From contig JAACJM010000194.1 of assembly GCA_013368315.1 (NCBI GenBank), positions 95,417 to 159,416 on the forward strand: 64,000 nucleotides of DNA, in the 5' to 3' direction. The position numbers were made by a program, and so were the translations under genes. Positions 24,830 through 35,948 of this stretch are shown here, in pieces; position 1 is the stretch's first letter, and each line of letters starts with the position of its first letter. The stretch is from Tetrapyrgos nigripes (lineage: Eukaryota; Basidiomycota; Agaricomycetes; Agaricales; Campanellaceae). Under the pieces are notes generated by a model, which made no database searches, was not told where the DNA came from, and saw only the letters and a list, made by a program, of their open reading frames with translations.

Positions 24830-25532
24830 CTGCCCCTGATGGACGAGATATTTGTTTAGCCGTTTTCTTTTCACAGTGCTGAAATCTTTTTTGGTTCATC
24901 AAATCAAGTTCTTTGGGATCTGATAGTGGTATTCTATTCGGATAAACTTTGTATTTCGACAGAGTCATGAGGCGTACACACTAGGCCTTTAAAAGCATAC
25001 GGTTTTCTTAATAAGTAACCAATACTTTGCTCACATCTTCCTGGTCCCCAAGCCCAGCCTTCAGCTCTAGCTTCACGGAAGAATTCTGAAGTCTATATCT
25101 TTTCAGAAGTCTAAAATTTTGGAGTGATCACCGCTCAAGAAATGCTTGCATAGAAGATGAAGCACTGTGCCACTAGCCTCGCGCCTTCGATACTTTGACT
25201 ATAGTCAGACGCCGTTAGGGGAACTCCGCAACAAAGTTCATCATGGCGCAATGATGGTGGTCTTATCTTCGTGAGACGGTCTGATCATGAGACTCACTTG
25301 GAGATATTTTTACTCAACAAGCGTTCATTCTGTTCTAACCACCACTACGTAGTCCAATTAGTCCGTGTCCTACAGATTGCACTGAGGCTTCTCCACTCCC
25401 CTCGCTTAAATCACAAGCAATCTCCAACGATGCAATCCCGGGCGTCCGAGTTGTCTTTTCTTATAAATTCTGATATCCATGTTTTGCATGTTTGGCTGAT
25501 TGGAAATTGCAGTCGAGAAGCCACTCTTTGAT
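24830..25532 (+). pseudogene. truncated 7TM gene: promoter and exon 1 only
   Basis: Bases 25,430-25,531 encode MQSRASELSFLINSD, matching the start of copy B (MQFQASNSSLLIDSD), and end at a TGA where copy B splices. The upstream DNA also matches: 24,900-25,270 against 25,770-26,110 (CTTTGGGATCTGAT, CAATGATGGTGG, GAGACGGTC). This is therefore a tandem partial duplicate about 0.85 kb upstream of copy B. Later exons are absent. Confidence 0.7.
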
Positions 25533-26275
25533 GTTTAGTTTTTTTTTTTCTAAATTTACTCTCACTAAACGTCCCGCAACTGTAGGCGACGAAGATTGAG
25601 TAGCCTCTAATCCGTTTTCTCGTCGGGACGTACGCAACTATCATCGTCAGGTACCATATTAATGAAAACCAATTAACTGCATTTGATGGCCCAGAGATTG
25701 TGCCGTTTTCACCTCGGCACTGGAGTGACTCTCTTATCTTTATCACAGTGGTTTCTGCTGAGCATCACATCAATTTCTTGGGGATCTGATACTCAGGAGA
25801 AAGGCTTGATCAAGGCGCTCTCAAGCATAGAATTTTCTTTTCTATTTTGACTTAAGTAACTGGCCGGACGCCTGACTTCAAGCTTCAAAACTGAATCATG
25901 AATTCTCGATTTTTCTGAAAGCACAAATAAAATCGAGTCCTCATAGTACCTCAAGTATTTGAGATCTTTTCTAAAGCAAAGGAGCGCTAGCTTTGCGTCT
26001 TTGACTCTTGAGCTATATTGATAGCCTAATTATAGTCAGTCTCTGTTAGTGGGACTGTCCAGCGAAGTCCATCATGATGTTGCTGCAATGATGGTGGGAT
26101 TATGTATGTGAGACGGTCATAAGGTCAACCCAGAGATATTTAGGAAACGTACTTGAGCGTCACTCCTAGCGCAAGTTCATTCTGCCCAACATCCACTAGT
26201 CTCCCCCCCACTCCTTCCCCTCACAGACGTCGGCCATCCCCCTCCATACTGCTTGATCATAAGCACATAACAATA

Positions 26276-27730
26276 ATGCAATTTCAGGCCTCCAACTCGT
26301 CCCTTCTCATAGATTCGGATATGGCTATTCTGCAAGGTTGGTTCACGGAAATCGCAGTCGAGGCATCGCTCTTTGGTAGATATCCTTCAAATTTATAAGT
26401 ACACATTAATCATAACTTCAATGTCCAGGCATCGAGATTCTACTCACGGCTTCCACAATCTTGCTGCTGTAGTAAGTCTCTCTTAAACTCTTTCAATACA
26501 AGCACATTTAATCTTGGCTGAAGCCAACAGGGGCTGCGAAAGTCACCGATGCGCTCTTTCCTAGTGGCTGCATGTGCTATCATGTGTTTCAACTCAGCTA
26601 TCACCGTCGTGTCGAATCGAGTTTTCCATATCGTTCAAATCCAGTCACTAGCGAATCCAGCATATGATCCAACTGAAGCAATGATTCGTGCTCAGGTACT
26701 AGTGGTTGTGGTGTCACGAATTAGCGTCAGTTCTTTTCTCCTAACTGATTAAGCTGTGAAACTGGGTACTGATTACTGAGCTTTACTTGTCAATAGTACT
26801 TTCTTGGAGATTTGATTGTTGTTTGGAGGACATGGATTCTTTTTAAAGGAGAAATTCTTCCTCAACGGATTCTACTTTTCTGTATTGTCCAAGCGCTTGG
26901 TCAGTGGACTTAATTTTCTGAATTTTATTTCATTGCATTAATGTTGATTTTTCTTTTGGTCAGGTTGTAGTATTTTTGATGCTTTTGTGGCTATCCGAGC
27001 TTTCCTGATTGAAGATGTATGTATATACATGTATTTGATTTATACAATGAAGGAAGGCTCATGTATAATGCGTTATAGGATTCATACAGTCCAACTCAAG
27101 AGATTTTTCCAGCCTCGCTCATTTTTACAACCCTCGTGGCTACTCTTTTGATTGGATACAAGACTTGGTAAGTGTTTATTGTCTTGGTACTTGTCAATTT
27201 AAAAGTTTTCATTGTTCTTTTGACTTCTTATTTTAAAGGCAGTACAGACAATCGATCAAGGTTCATCTCGGTAATCTCAACAGGAAAAGTCAAGTTGAGC
27301 AGATACTTGTTCTTCTAATTGAATCAGGAATCTTGTACTGCATTCCCTGGGTGAGTGATTTGTTAACTAGTCTACAACTTTCCTCAGGAAAATTCAAACT
27401 CTTTCTTTCTTTTCTTTTCTTTTTTTTTTCCAGATCTTAACCCTCCCCACCGGTTTTGTCAGTGAGAAGTACACTAACTCCGTAGGGGAATTCATGGACG
27501 TCATTACACCACACATAGAAGTCATCTACCCCACCACAATCATACTTCTTTCCCATCTGTATAGAACTCAGGAAGACTCCCTTCTCTCAACGATCAGTCT
27601 TTCTGCACCTCTGGAATTTGCAGCTCCTGCACCATCGTCTCAATCTATTTCATTGACACCCGTTAATGGTACCCTGGATGGAGATAAAGAGTCGCAGGAA
27701 GTCAGTGGAGGGAATTCTGCTATGGTTTGA
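26276..27730 (+). CDS. seven-transmembrane protein, copy B, 332 aa
   Basis: Eight exons: 26,276-26,375, 26,429-26,471, 26,524-26,725, 26,797-26,899, 26,964-27,016, 27,079-27,167, 27,239-27,350 and 27,434-27,730, totalling 999 nt including the stop. Exons 2, 3, 4, 6 and 7 are the same lengths as in copies A and C. Hydrophobic segments: LFGIEILLTASTILLL, SFLVAACAIMCFNSAI, a TM3 ending YFLGDLIVVWRTW, ILLFCIVQALGCSIF, LIFTTLVATLLIG, ILVLLIESGILYCIPW and YPTTIILLSHLY. The C-tail is Ser/Thr/Pro-rich and ends GGNSAMV. It is the most diverged of the three intact paralogues and has different flanking DNA. Function unknown; probably a membrane protein of an expanded Agaricomycete family. Confidence 0.85.
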
Positions 27731-28222
27731 TCTGGGAATTTATGTATACTGAGATAATCAAGGGGAAGTTGGATTCCACTATTTATGTATGCAACGATAT
27801 TACTTATTATCTCAGTCATTTACTGTTTATTTAGAAATACATGATATGCTCTTCTTCACACGCTGTTTTCCTCAGATGGCCTAGACTTTTACAAGTTCAT
27901 GGTTCTGGAACAGAAACATATTATATTGAGATTGTTAGCTACTACGTTACATGAAATTGAGCCGGTCTACAATCCAGCCTGATGAAAGATAAAAAAAGAT
28001 TACGAGTAACAGGTAACCAGTAAGTCATGGCAGTCATCCTCTGGGGAGTCACGGTAGCCGTCGTCACGATGTCGGAGAGAGAAAAAGAGGCTGAGTCCAA
28101 TTCCAGCATAAACACATTCCGCATTCACCATTCCAGTGTCAACGTCCCACAGGTGCTTTACCACGTCACGTCATCATGAATGAGAATAGAAGTAAGCCCC
28201 CCCCTCCAAACCCTCCACCTCC
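27731..28222. repeat. intergenic; dispersed repeat copy 2, left part
   Basis: Bases about 28,080-28,222 match 1,520-1,725 and run into a C-rich stretch. The hAT element interrupts this repeat at 28,222, and its continuation is at 31,624-31,960. Bases 28,215-28,222 (CCACCTCC) are the left copy of the hAT target duplication. Confidence 0.6.
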
Positions 28223-31200
28223 TAGGGCTCCTATCGGATCGGATTGGGTCGGATTCGGATGCCATCCGCTCGGATGGGTGGTTCACAAATCCCAATCCGC
28301 ATCTCTCGATGGTATCCGACAATCCGACGGATGATCGCCGGATGAGACAGTCTTTGCGCAGTGTAATCATTGTAGTAGAGTCTGTAAAATATATTTTACT
28401 TTGGTACATAATCTTCAGTAAGGCCACCTTCAAAAACAAGTATGCTACGATGGATCATGAGCTCACTACTGGTCTCGGCACTCAGCGAGTGCCTGTGAAG
28501 GCCAATCAGATCTCTGCCAACACTAAGTACTCGCTCAACGGCGACCGAAGACCCTGCAGATACCCAATTAATATAACATTAGAACGTACAAATCAAAAGA
28601 CATACCTGGAATAGCAAGCACATCTCTCGCATATGCAGCCAATCTTGGGTAAAACTTGCCGCTCGTCTTCCAAAATGCCAGACAGTCTACATTGTTAGTA
28701 GTACGGTCTCCAAGATAACGTGCGTATTCTTCTTCAGCCGTCTCAGTAGCACTTGGTGAACCTGCTGAGGAGCCGAGTAGTGACTCATCATTGAAAAGAT
28801 CGTCGATAGAGCTGGACCTGCTGTTGGTGTTGGAGACGAAAGGAGTTTGAGGTGTAGTTGAGGGGTTGGCAGTGGAGGCGGGTGCGGCGGCACTGTATAA
28901 AGTGAGACGCTCTTTGAAAGCAGTCTCCATCCGATGGCGCCAATCTCTCGTAAAAAGATTGGGATTAGCTTCAAATAATTTGTGTTTGAGGCGAGGATCT
29001 AAAACTGCATAAAAAATGAGTGAAATACTTCAGAAGAATGATGGTCACATACCTGCTGCAGCGTAATAGTAATGCGACTCATATGTTGACTTGTCATAGT
29101 ACTTTTCCAGCTTCTCTTTACATGCAACAAGCCCTGCCTGCACACTTGTGTTCTTCTTTGCAATGTCTGATTCCATGAATTTATCGACTGCGTTCATGAG
29201 CTTGACATAAACAAGGAGAGAGGCAGAGAGAGTAGGAAAGTTGCCGGCCGACATTTTCTCTGAGGAAATATCTGGAAGAGATGTTGAGTACTACCCAGAC
29301 TAGATTACCAGTCGCCACACACCTCTAAGAATTCGACGATCACATCTATGACTTCCCATTCCTCAGAGCTGATCTTGTACTTTTTGTAGAGGTCGTTCTG
29401 CGTACATAACTCGTCAATAGCCTGTATAAAATGTGTTAGTATAGTACTTGCAATGAGGAATAGAAGATACCCACAGCACGAAGTTCTTTAGCCCGCTTAA
29501 CCATAAAATATGTTGAGTTCCATCTGGTTATAATATCAAGGATAAGGTTGAGTAGGCGCAGCTTCACGGAGGGGTTGCTGATAGCATTGACGATGCTAAT
29601 GGTCTTGTGGAACTCCTCTGACCGCTGTGGTGACGAACGTGTCAGTTTTGATATTTGACGGATCTATAATTAGCAAGTCAGTTCCGATGCACGTTTGAAG
29701 GCGGCAGTGCACATACCTTTTGGACCACGACTTCCACGTCAATTCCATCTCTTACCTGAGCTGCCAGCAGCTCTTCATCGGACATCTCAGCCATCCCCTC
29801 ATCTTGTACAGTCACCTCCTCTGCCGTCTCCTCAGGATTCTTTCCCAGGCCAGCACTACCAGGGGCTTCTACCTGATTGGGGTCAATATCATCCTCACCA
29901 ACTGCCTTCAGCTCGATCAAGAAAGCCCGGACCACAAGATGGATTGCATGAGGAAGACAACGGACTGTCATTTCCTCGGGATCATACCAGGTACGCTGAC
30001 TTGCCTCGTTGAGAATTGAGGCCAGTTCCTGACGTAAAGTGTCGTTGTTGCTAGCGTTATCAGCTGCTAGTGCGCTGAACTGCCCATGAAGTGAGTACGC
30101 AAGTAATAATCATTGAATAGTATCCATACTCACATCATCAGCCAGACCATAATCAATAATCTTTTTTGCAAGCAATTCCGCCATATTTTTTCCGGTATGT
30201 TGTCCTTTGAGATGTGGGAAGTCGAAGAGCAGTGAGGCCATTTCCCATTCTTCCGTTATGAAGGAAACAACGATAGCCAAGTATGCGAGGTTATTGTTGG
30301 ATGTCCACGCGTCGGCAGCAAACGCTTTTTTTCCAGGTGCGTTCTATATCTTATATCAGTACTACAAACTTTTTGTATTAATATAAGACTTACCTTCAGA
30401 TATTCCTTCAAGCGTTTCTCGGCCTTTTCATACTCCCCGTGAATATGGTTCTTCGCAGCATCCGCCTTCACCATTCTAGCACCGTAGGCAGGGCGAAGAT
30501 GGGTAACGAATCGACGAAAAGCTTGATTTTCCACTTCTAGAAATTCTTCGCAGCTCAGAACCATCCATTCAGCCAACAGCCGATCTGCCATGGGGAAGTC
30601 AAATGCCTGTCGACAACGGTAAGCTCATATCACCTTGTAATTATTCTGCATTGTACTCACCTTGTTTGTCCACGAATGCAGTGTCAGCTGCTGTGTAGAT
30701 CCTTCTGCTGGAGCCGTGGAACGATTTGGGAAGCGAGCAGACATATCTTCAGTGTTGCGAGCGGTCCATACATTGGTATGTTTTGCTTTGAAATGATTTA
30801 AAAAGTTACTCGTTGACCCTCTTCCACTGATATTCCATTTCCACTTCTTTTCTGGCAGCTTCTTCGCGCTACAAAATCCACACGCCATTTCGCAGGATAC
30901 CAGCCTTCCCTCCTCGTGTTCGGGCTCCACCATAATCAGAAATGTATACACGAGGGACTCCTTCTTCTGAAATTGAGGATGGTCTGCGACACACGAAGAT
31001 TTGGGACGGCCAGGCATACTGAATCGATGCTTGAGGTCCGTAGTTTCATTTTCGTCGTCGTCTATCTCAATAACCGTGGGTCCAGGATTGACAAGTGTGG
31101 GAGTTGGGGTGGGATTCGGAGTGGGTGTATATGTAGGATTTGTAGCGAGAGTAGGATCTGGGAGGGTAGGAGTAGGATCTGGTTCAGAGGTAGTAGCCTG

Positions 31201-31623
31201 AGTAGGCTCAGCTCCCTCCTCAGAGTGTGTGCGTCTGGGGGTAGATTTTTCGTTTGTTTTGCGAGCTTTTTGCGTGCCACGAGGCTGATGTGTGGATGAT
31301 GTGGCGTCTTCGCTACCATCTATGCGTTGTTTACGTTTATGCTGGCGTCTTGAACCATCAGGAAGCACCAGTGTGGGATCGGGGCGGTCGTGTTCCACCA
31401 TGTTGAGTAGACTCGAAAATCTTTTCTGTAAAAAATTTGTTGTGTACACTACCAATTATAGTACTGTATAGAACCACGGAAACTTCCGGCGTAGGGCTTT
31501 CCATCTGCGGATGATCTGCGGATTGGTCGGATACCATCCGTCGGTTGGGGGGCCATCCGCATCCGAGTCCGAGCCAGCAATCGCTCGGATGGCGCCGGAT
31601 CATCCGATCCGATAGGAGCCCTA
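28223..31623 (-). mobile_element. complete hAT DNA transposon, 3,401 bp
   Basis: The ends are perfect inverted repeats of 22 bp beginning TAGGGCTCCTATCGG. They are flanked by an exact 8-bp duplication CCACCTCC (28,215-28,222 and 31,624-31,631), the hallmark of hAT insertion. CGGATG/CATCCG motifs are dense in the last about 150 bases at both ends, as expected for subterminal transposase sites. One transposase gene lies inside on the minus strand with no clear break. The perfect ends and duplication imply a recent insertion. Confidence 0.95.
28396..31401 (-). CDS. hAT transposase, BED zinc finger, about 869 aa
   Basis: Exons on the minus strand: 30,661-31,401, 30,394-30,606, 30,134-30,343, 29,717-30,079, 29,475-29,663, 29,323-29,421, 29,053-29,290, 28,606-29,004 and 28,396-28,553. 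Together they form one open frame of 2,610 nt. An N-terminal Pro/Thr-rich part holds acidic EIDDDENE. A BED-type finger follows (CGFCSAKK...HFKAKH). The central catalytic part includes AFAADAWTSNNNLAYLAI, FSALAADNASNNDTLR and MTVRCLPHAIHLVVRAF. The C-terminal dimerisation region includes LDPRLKHKL, FWKTSGKFYPRLAAYARDVL and VAVERVLSVGRDLIGLHR. The acceptor at 29,290 gives an intron of only 32 nt; a longer intron is possible with an earlier donor but loses residues. This junction is the least certain point. Confidence 0.85.
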
Positions 31624-31631
31624 CCACCTCC

Positions 31632-32426
31632 CATATCGTCCCCAGAACATAAAGATACAAAGAAAAGAAGAAAATGAAGAGACCCCAAACAAGAAAAGAA
31701 AAATCACCCCACGATACCCAGCCTCAACCTTCCCCACTTTACTGCTGCCTTTTTCACATCAACAATCCCCCCCCCCCCCCATTGTTCCTTACTTCGAGGG
31801 TCTCAATCACATCTTCCCCTTGCCCGTCGACGCGCTGCCACCCCACCCTTTACCCGTCCATCCTCAGCGAACGTCTCAGTCTCGCTGACCTTAATATTCG
31901 GTAACTGCACCAACCTCTGCCTATCATTCTCACCGAGCAAGTTTTGTGGCTATGCTGAAACCCGGTTTTCTTTCTTTACGCACTATGCCCACACCCTTGC
32001 TGCCAATGCATAGCCGATGTACCCTACCCATAGTTTCTCTGGTTATACATACTATCGGCTTGATTCTTGATCAATGATTGTCTTTTTAACTCCGATCCGC
32101 GCTTCGATTGCTGGTAGTACAGCCGTTATTCAACGCATTGCAAAGCCTTTGGTCTCTATTCTTCCGATTTCAGAACGAGATTGAAGGTCAATGGGAATGT
32201 AAGTTTAACGTAACAAGGAAGGGGCACACTGCCCGCCGGACAAGCGGAGAAGCGATAAAAGTCAAACTTCCTACGGGTATCAAGTAGCGCTCACGGAGGA
32301 AGGGAACCCGGAACAATGCGAAGCATGGCAAGGACAAAGGCAAGGAATTTTAAAAAATAATGAGCACGAGAATCAGGCTGTCTTCGTCATCACATGTTGG
32401 AAGGTGAAGAGACATATCTCCCCCTC
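31632..32426. other. dispersed repeat copy 2, right part, then intergenic
   Basis: Bases up to about 31,960 match 2,540-2,815. Bases 31,960-32,426 hold no gene that I can support. Confidence 0.45.
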
Positions 32427-32440
32427 CATCAGGAAATTCA

Positions 32441-32578
32441 CAACCGTATGGCGGGTATGGGAGGTATGGACTGTATGGACTTTATACATACCTATACCAA
32501 TCCATACCGTTCCATGTAAATTCGTTCTATACATCTGGTGTATAAATGTATGGGAGTATGGGAGTATGGACAGTTTAC
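32441..32578. repeat. left subterminal GTATGG array
   Basis: At least nine GTATGG or GTATGGG-like motifs occur in both orientations within about 140 bases of the left end, ending just after the transposase stop codon. Confidence 0.7.
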
Positions 32579-35500
32579 CTATGAAGACAAGATTTCATTT
32601 GTATGATGGTCTGCATACTTACTAACATAAAACGCTGTAAATAAGTCTAGTGATAAACTAAAATGTAGCTTCGGCGGAATAGATGTATGTCCGTAAACAG
32701 GTATTAAGTGGGCAGCACGAAGAATAGTATCAAGGTGTATGACTGCAAGTAAAGGAGAAGTAGGACGAGAACCCCTAAATGCTGGCCTGACTATCCACGT
32801 TCCAGTATTGGGCTCGGGCCTTCGACCAAACGCATTGTACCAATGTACAAGAGCACAAGGATAATTAATATTGTCATATTTGAACGAGAATAGCAGTAAA
32901 ACTCTTGCAGCACTCATACCTCGGAACCCAGGTTTAGACTCGTCAGTCACTACCAGCACACAGTCACGACGAGCATCTCCGCGCCATGATGGTGTTGATC
33001 TGATGCGTTCCCGAAGCATGCCACGAGTCCCAGATAAGTCACTCGGAGCGTAGAAGGTTGCAATAGCGGAATGATACACATATATGCGTGAATCAATACT
33101 TGGTAGATCATTGTCTGAGCGGACTGGGTCTTGAGAGATTTGAGAATGCAAAAACCGGTGTGTGAGAGTAGGCAACGTTGGTTCCTCAATATGATCAGCA
33201 AGGACATCGAGGTAACGAGGGTAAGAGCGTTCTATGTAATCAGTCAGTTCCGGCAATGAAAGTATACAGAAAAATGACCATACCATGTGTTCGTGCAAGG
33301 AAAACGTCAGACGGCAAAACCTCATCCGAGTCCAAAGCATCCACATCGTCGGTCTCCGCTTCAAACCTGTCAGGTACTGTGCTATGAAGAGGGATGACGA
33401 GCCCACGCGTAACGAGGTCGGCTCGGAGTGCTAGAAGCTTATCAATGCGCTGGTTGGTGAGCAGCATTTGGCTAAGCGCATTCCAGCGGTTTGACCTTCT
33501 CCAAGGGCGTTTGACAGCCGTTATGTGACGAGACTCGGTAATCGTTGAGCAGAGGCCATTCGGGGCGCCGAACTCTTTGATCAGGAGAGGGTAGTGAACG
33601 ATGGAATGTAGGCGGGGTAGATTAAAGTCTTCACGAACATCGACTGTTATGAAAACTTGCAGGTAGTGATGAAAACTGTTGACACGTTCTTGGATTTGTT
33701 GCAGTGATGATTCATCAATATTAGCACGACGGACAAGGTAACAGAAGTCTAGAAAAGATGAAAGACATCTCATCATTTCTGCTGGAAGGTATTCTGCAAT
33801 AGCGGGGAGAAAGACCTATAACAAATGAATACCATGAACAAGGAAAGACAGAGCCACATACCTTCATGAGTGCTTTAGAATCATCACCTGTCCACTGCTT
33901 GAAACGTCGGCCATGTGGAAAGCGTCTGAGGCCTGGAAACAGTGGAACAGCTGCTATACTAAGGAACAAGCTTAGAATGTGTAAGCATATTAGAGTAAAA
34001 TTCCATACCGGTAATCTATATCATCGATGATTCTTGAGGCTTCTTTGTTGCCGTGCTCAAGAGCGAGGAATTGGAAGGACCAGTCAACGAGCATATCCTT
34101 GAAGCATCCCTTGATGATTTGATGCAGCAGGTCAGCAGACATCATTTCGTGAATATCGGCTCTTGGAAAGTGACAGGTAAATGGCTGAGAAGGCAAAGGT
34201 TTAGTTCCGATAGCATGAAGTAAAAGAGCGACGAACTGTAACACCTTCATCCATACCAAAGTTATCCCAAAGTATTTTACTGTCACCCGAAAACTCGTTG
34301 AGAGTTACATTATCCAAATTTTCTGTTCGTCGGACAGCTGGTTCCTGCAGGTTAGATGATGGTGCTCTGCATCTAGAAACAAGATATTATAAGACAGAAG
34401 AATGAGTAATAGCTGAGTACGACCTACCGTGCACACCAGCCCTGGACAATACCTGCTAAGTAGACTTGCTCGGGATAATCGGCAATAAATGCTGCCAAGT
34501 CATATATCACACGACGAAAGTGACCATCTGGGCAGCGGCGAACGACAGGGGTGGTCATTCCTGGGTGCAATGAGCTAAGGATAGCGGCAATGGAAGAGTG
34601 GTATAGTTGTTTCTTGAAAAGCCGAAATTTGGGGTCTTTATCATATTTGCGGTCAGCTGGAAAAGTATGGCATTAGCTACAATAAACGATTTGTGTTCCA
34701 AATGATAACTTACATTTCGGGATAGCTAAAAAGCCAATGGGGACAACACTGTTACGATGACCTCGGCGTGCAGAGTTGTGGAGGTTGCCAATGGAAAGGT
34801 AGAGAGGATGATACTCGACGTGACCAGTTGCAACAGAAACGGTTGTCTTGTCAGCGCCGAGTATGATAGGGCAGTACATAGACCCACGTGTAGCCGGGTC
34901 TTGCTGGTAAATTGCGGTCTACACCAACAATATGATTAGTAGAAGTTAACGTCGATAGAATATACACGTACCGAATGCCTCCAGGCAAAATTACCTGACA
35001 TAAAATCACTCCATTGACGCTTCCCACTTCCATCCAAGTGAACGTATGGCTTCGTATCAAACTCCTTGACAAAATCTGGATTTGCGAGCATGTTGGCTAT
35101 GAGGACGTCTGGGTCACGGTACCAGACCTGATATGATGTCGTCTGCCATTCCGGAGCGTCTTGCATTGTTCCAGCTTGGGGCTGCGTCTCGAAACATTTC
35201 CAAGGCGCACTACCAACGCGTATGTTGTCGATAGCCTCCAGAAGGTCCTCGTGGTTGAGGAATGGACCAGATTCTGCTCCATGTTGAGATAGGGACAGAG
35301 ACCAGATGTCCAAGAGCTCGTCTATATCAGACTGAGACATCTCTGCCTTTCGGAAGCAGAAGTCCGCAAGCCTGAACTGCACCTCATCCGCAAACGGTGC
35401 CCAAACATTATCCGGCTCAGGTTGAGGAGGGACTGGGCTTCCTGGCGGTAGAAAATTGCCATTTTCATCACATATATCACCTATCTGTGTGTAAGGGCAA

Positions 35501-35839
35501 GAAGAAAAAATATGAATGACGAGACACACCAGTAAGGAAAGGATGATAGTTCTTGCTTTCTCTCGGAGGCCTCGGAGCTTGTGGTTCAATTGGTGAGGGC
35601 AGAGGCTGCGTGTCGACGTCTGAAGGCTGCATATCATCGTCTGAAAGGCCTTCAGGAACAGTGAAAGGCTGGGATGTGGAAGACGCTAGTGCAGTGGACA
35701 ATGCTGTATGTGTTGACACAGAAGATGGGGGATTTATCGAGAAACCTGGATGCACTGCATTGACGTGTTTCGTTCGGTCTGATCCTCGTTTAAAAGTACG
35801 CCTGCAGCCAGGGTATTGGCATTGAAAGACGATGGGCAT
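32579..35839 (-). CDS. Plavaka-type transposase, 946 aa
   Basis: Nine exons on the minus strand: 35,530-35,839, 34,972-35,480, 34,714-34,918, 34,428-34,656, 34,243-34,372, 34,009-34,184, 33,862-33,958, 33,284-33,815 and 32,579-33,231, totalling 2,841 nt in one frame. Most junctions are standard GT-AG; the donor at 34,242 (GTTACA) is weak. The N-terminus is a C2H2 finger (CQYPGCRRTF...TKHVNAVH). Family landmarks follow in order: PYVHLDGSGKRQWSDFMS, CPIILGADKTTVSVATGHVE, YHPLYLSIGNLHNSARRGHR, FPRADIHEMMSADLLHQIIK and GLCSTITESRHITAVKRPWR. These are the signatures I know from Plavaka elements, a CACTA-related group expanded in Agaricomycetes. The ADKT block probably holds a catalytic Asp. The protein should bind the subterminal repeats and cut the ends. 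Confidence 0.9.
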
Positions 35840-35948
35840 CCTGGAAGAGAGGTTGTCAGAGAAACTCGGTTATTTCATGAGGAAAATAAACAACGCTTAC
35901 CAAGCACCAAAATTTTCTCCATCCACATCACGTCCGCATCCCTATAAC
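35840..35948. promoter_or_regulatory. short bidirectional promoter region of the transposon
   Basis: Only about 109 bases separate the transposase ATG (minus, 35,839) from the chosen ATG of the partner gene (plus, 35,949). An earlier in-frame ATG at 35,832 overlaps the transposase start and would leave no spacer, so it is unlikely to be used. Both genes are probably expressed from this stretch. No clear TATA box is visible. Confidence 0.5.

Noticed and set aside
29255..29300. apparent frameshift in the hAT transposase between exons 6 and 7
   Set aside because: An acceptor at 29,290 restores the frame without any indel, though it makes a very short intron.
30916..31299. plus-strand ORF opposite the hAT transposase
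   Set aside because: Shadow of the Pro/Thr-rich first exon of the transposase. No independent support.
35832..35948. upstream ATG of the transposon partner gene
   Set aside because: It overlaps the transposase start on the other strand and would leave no promoter. The ATG at 35,949 is more plausible.
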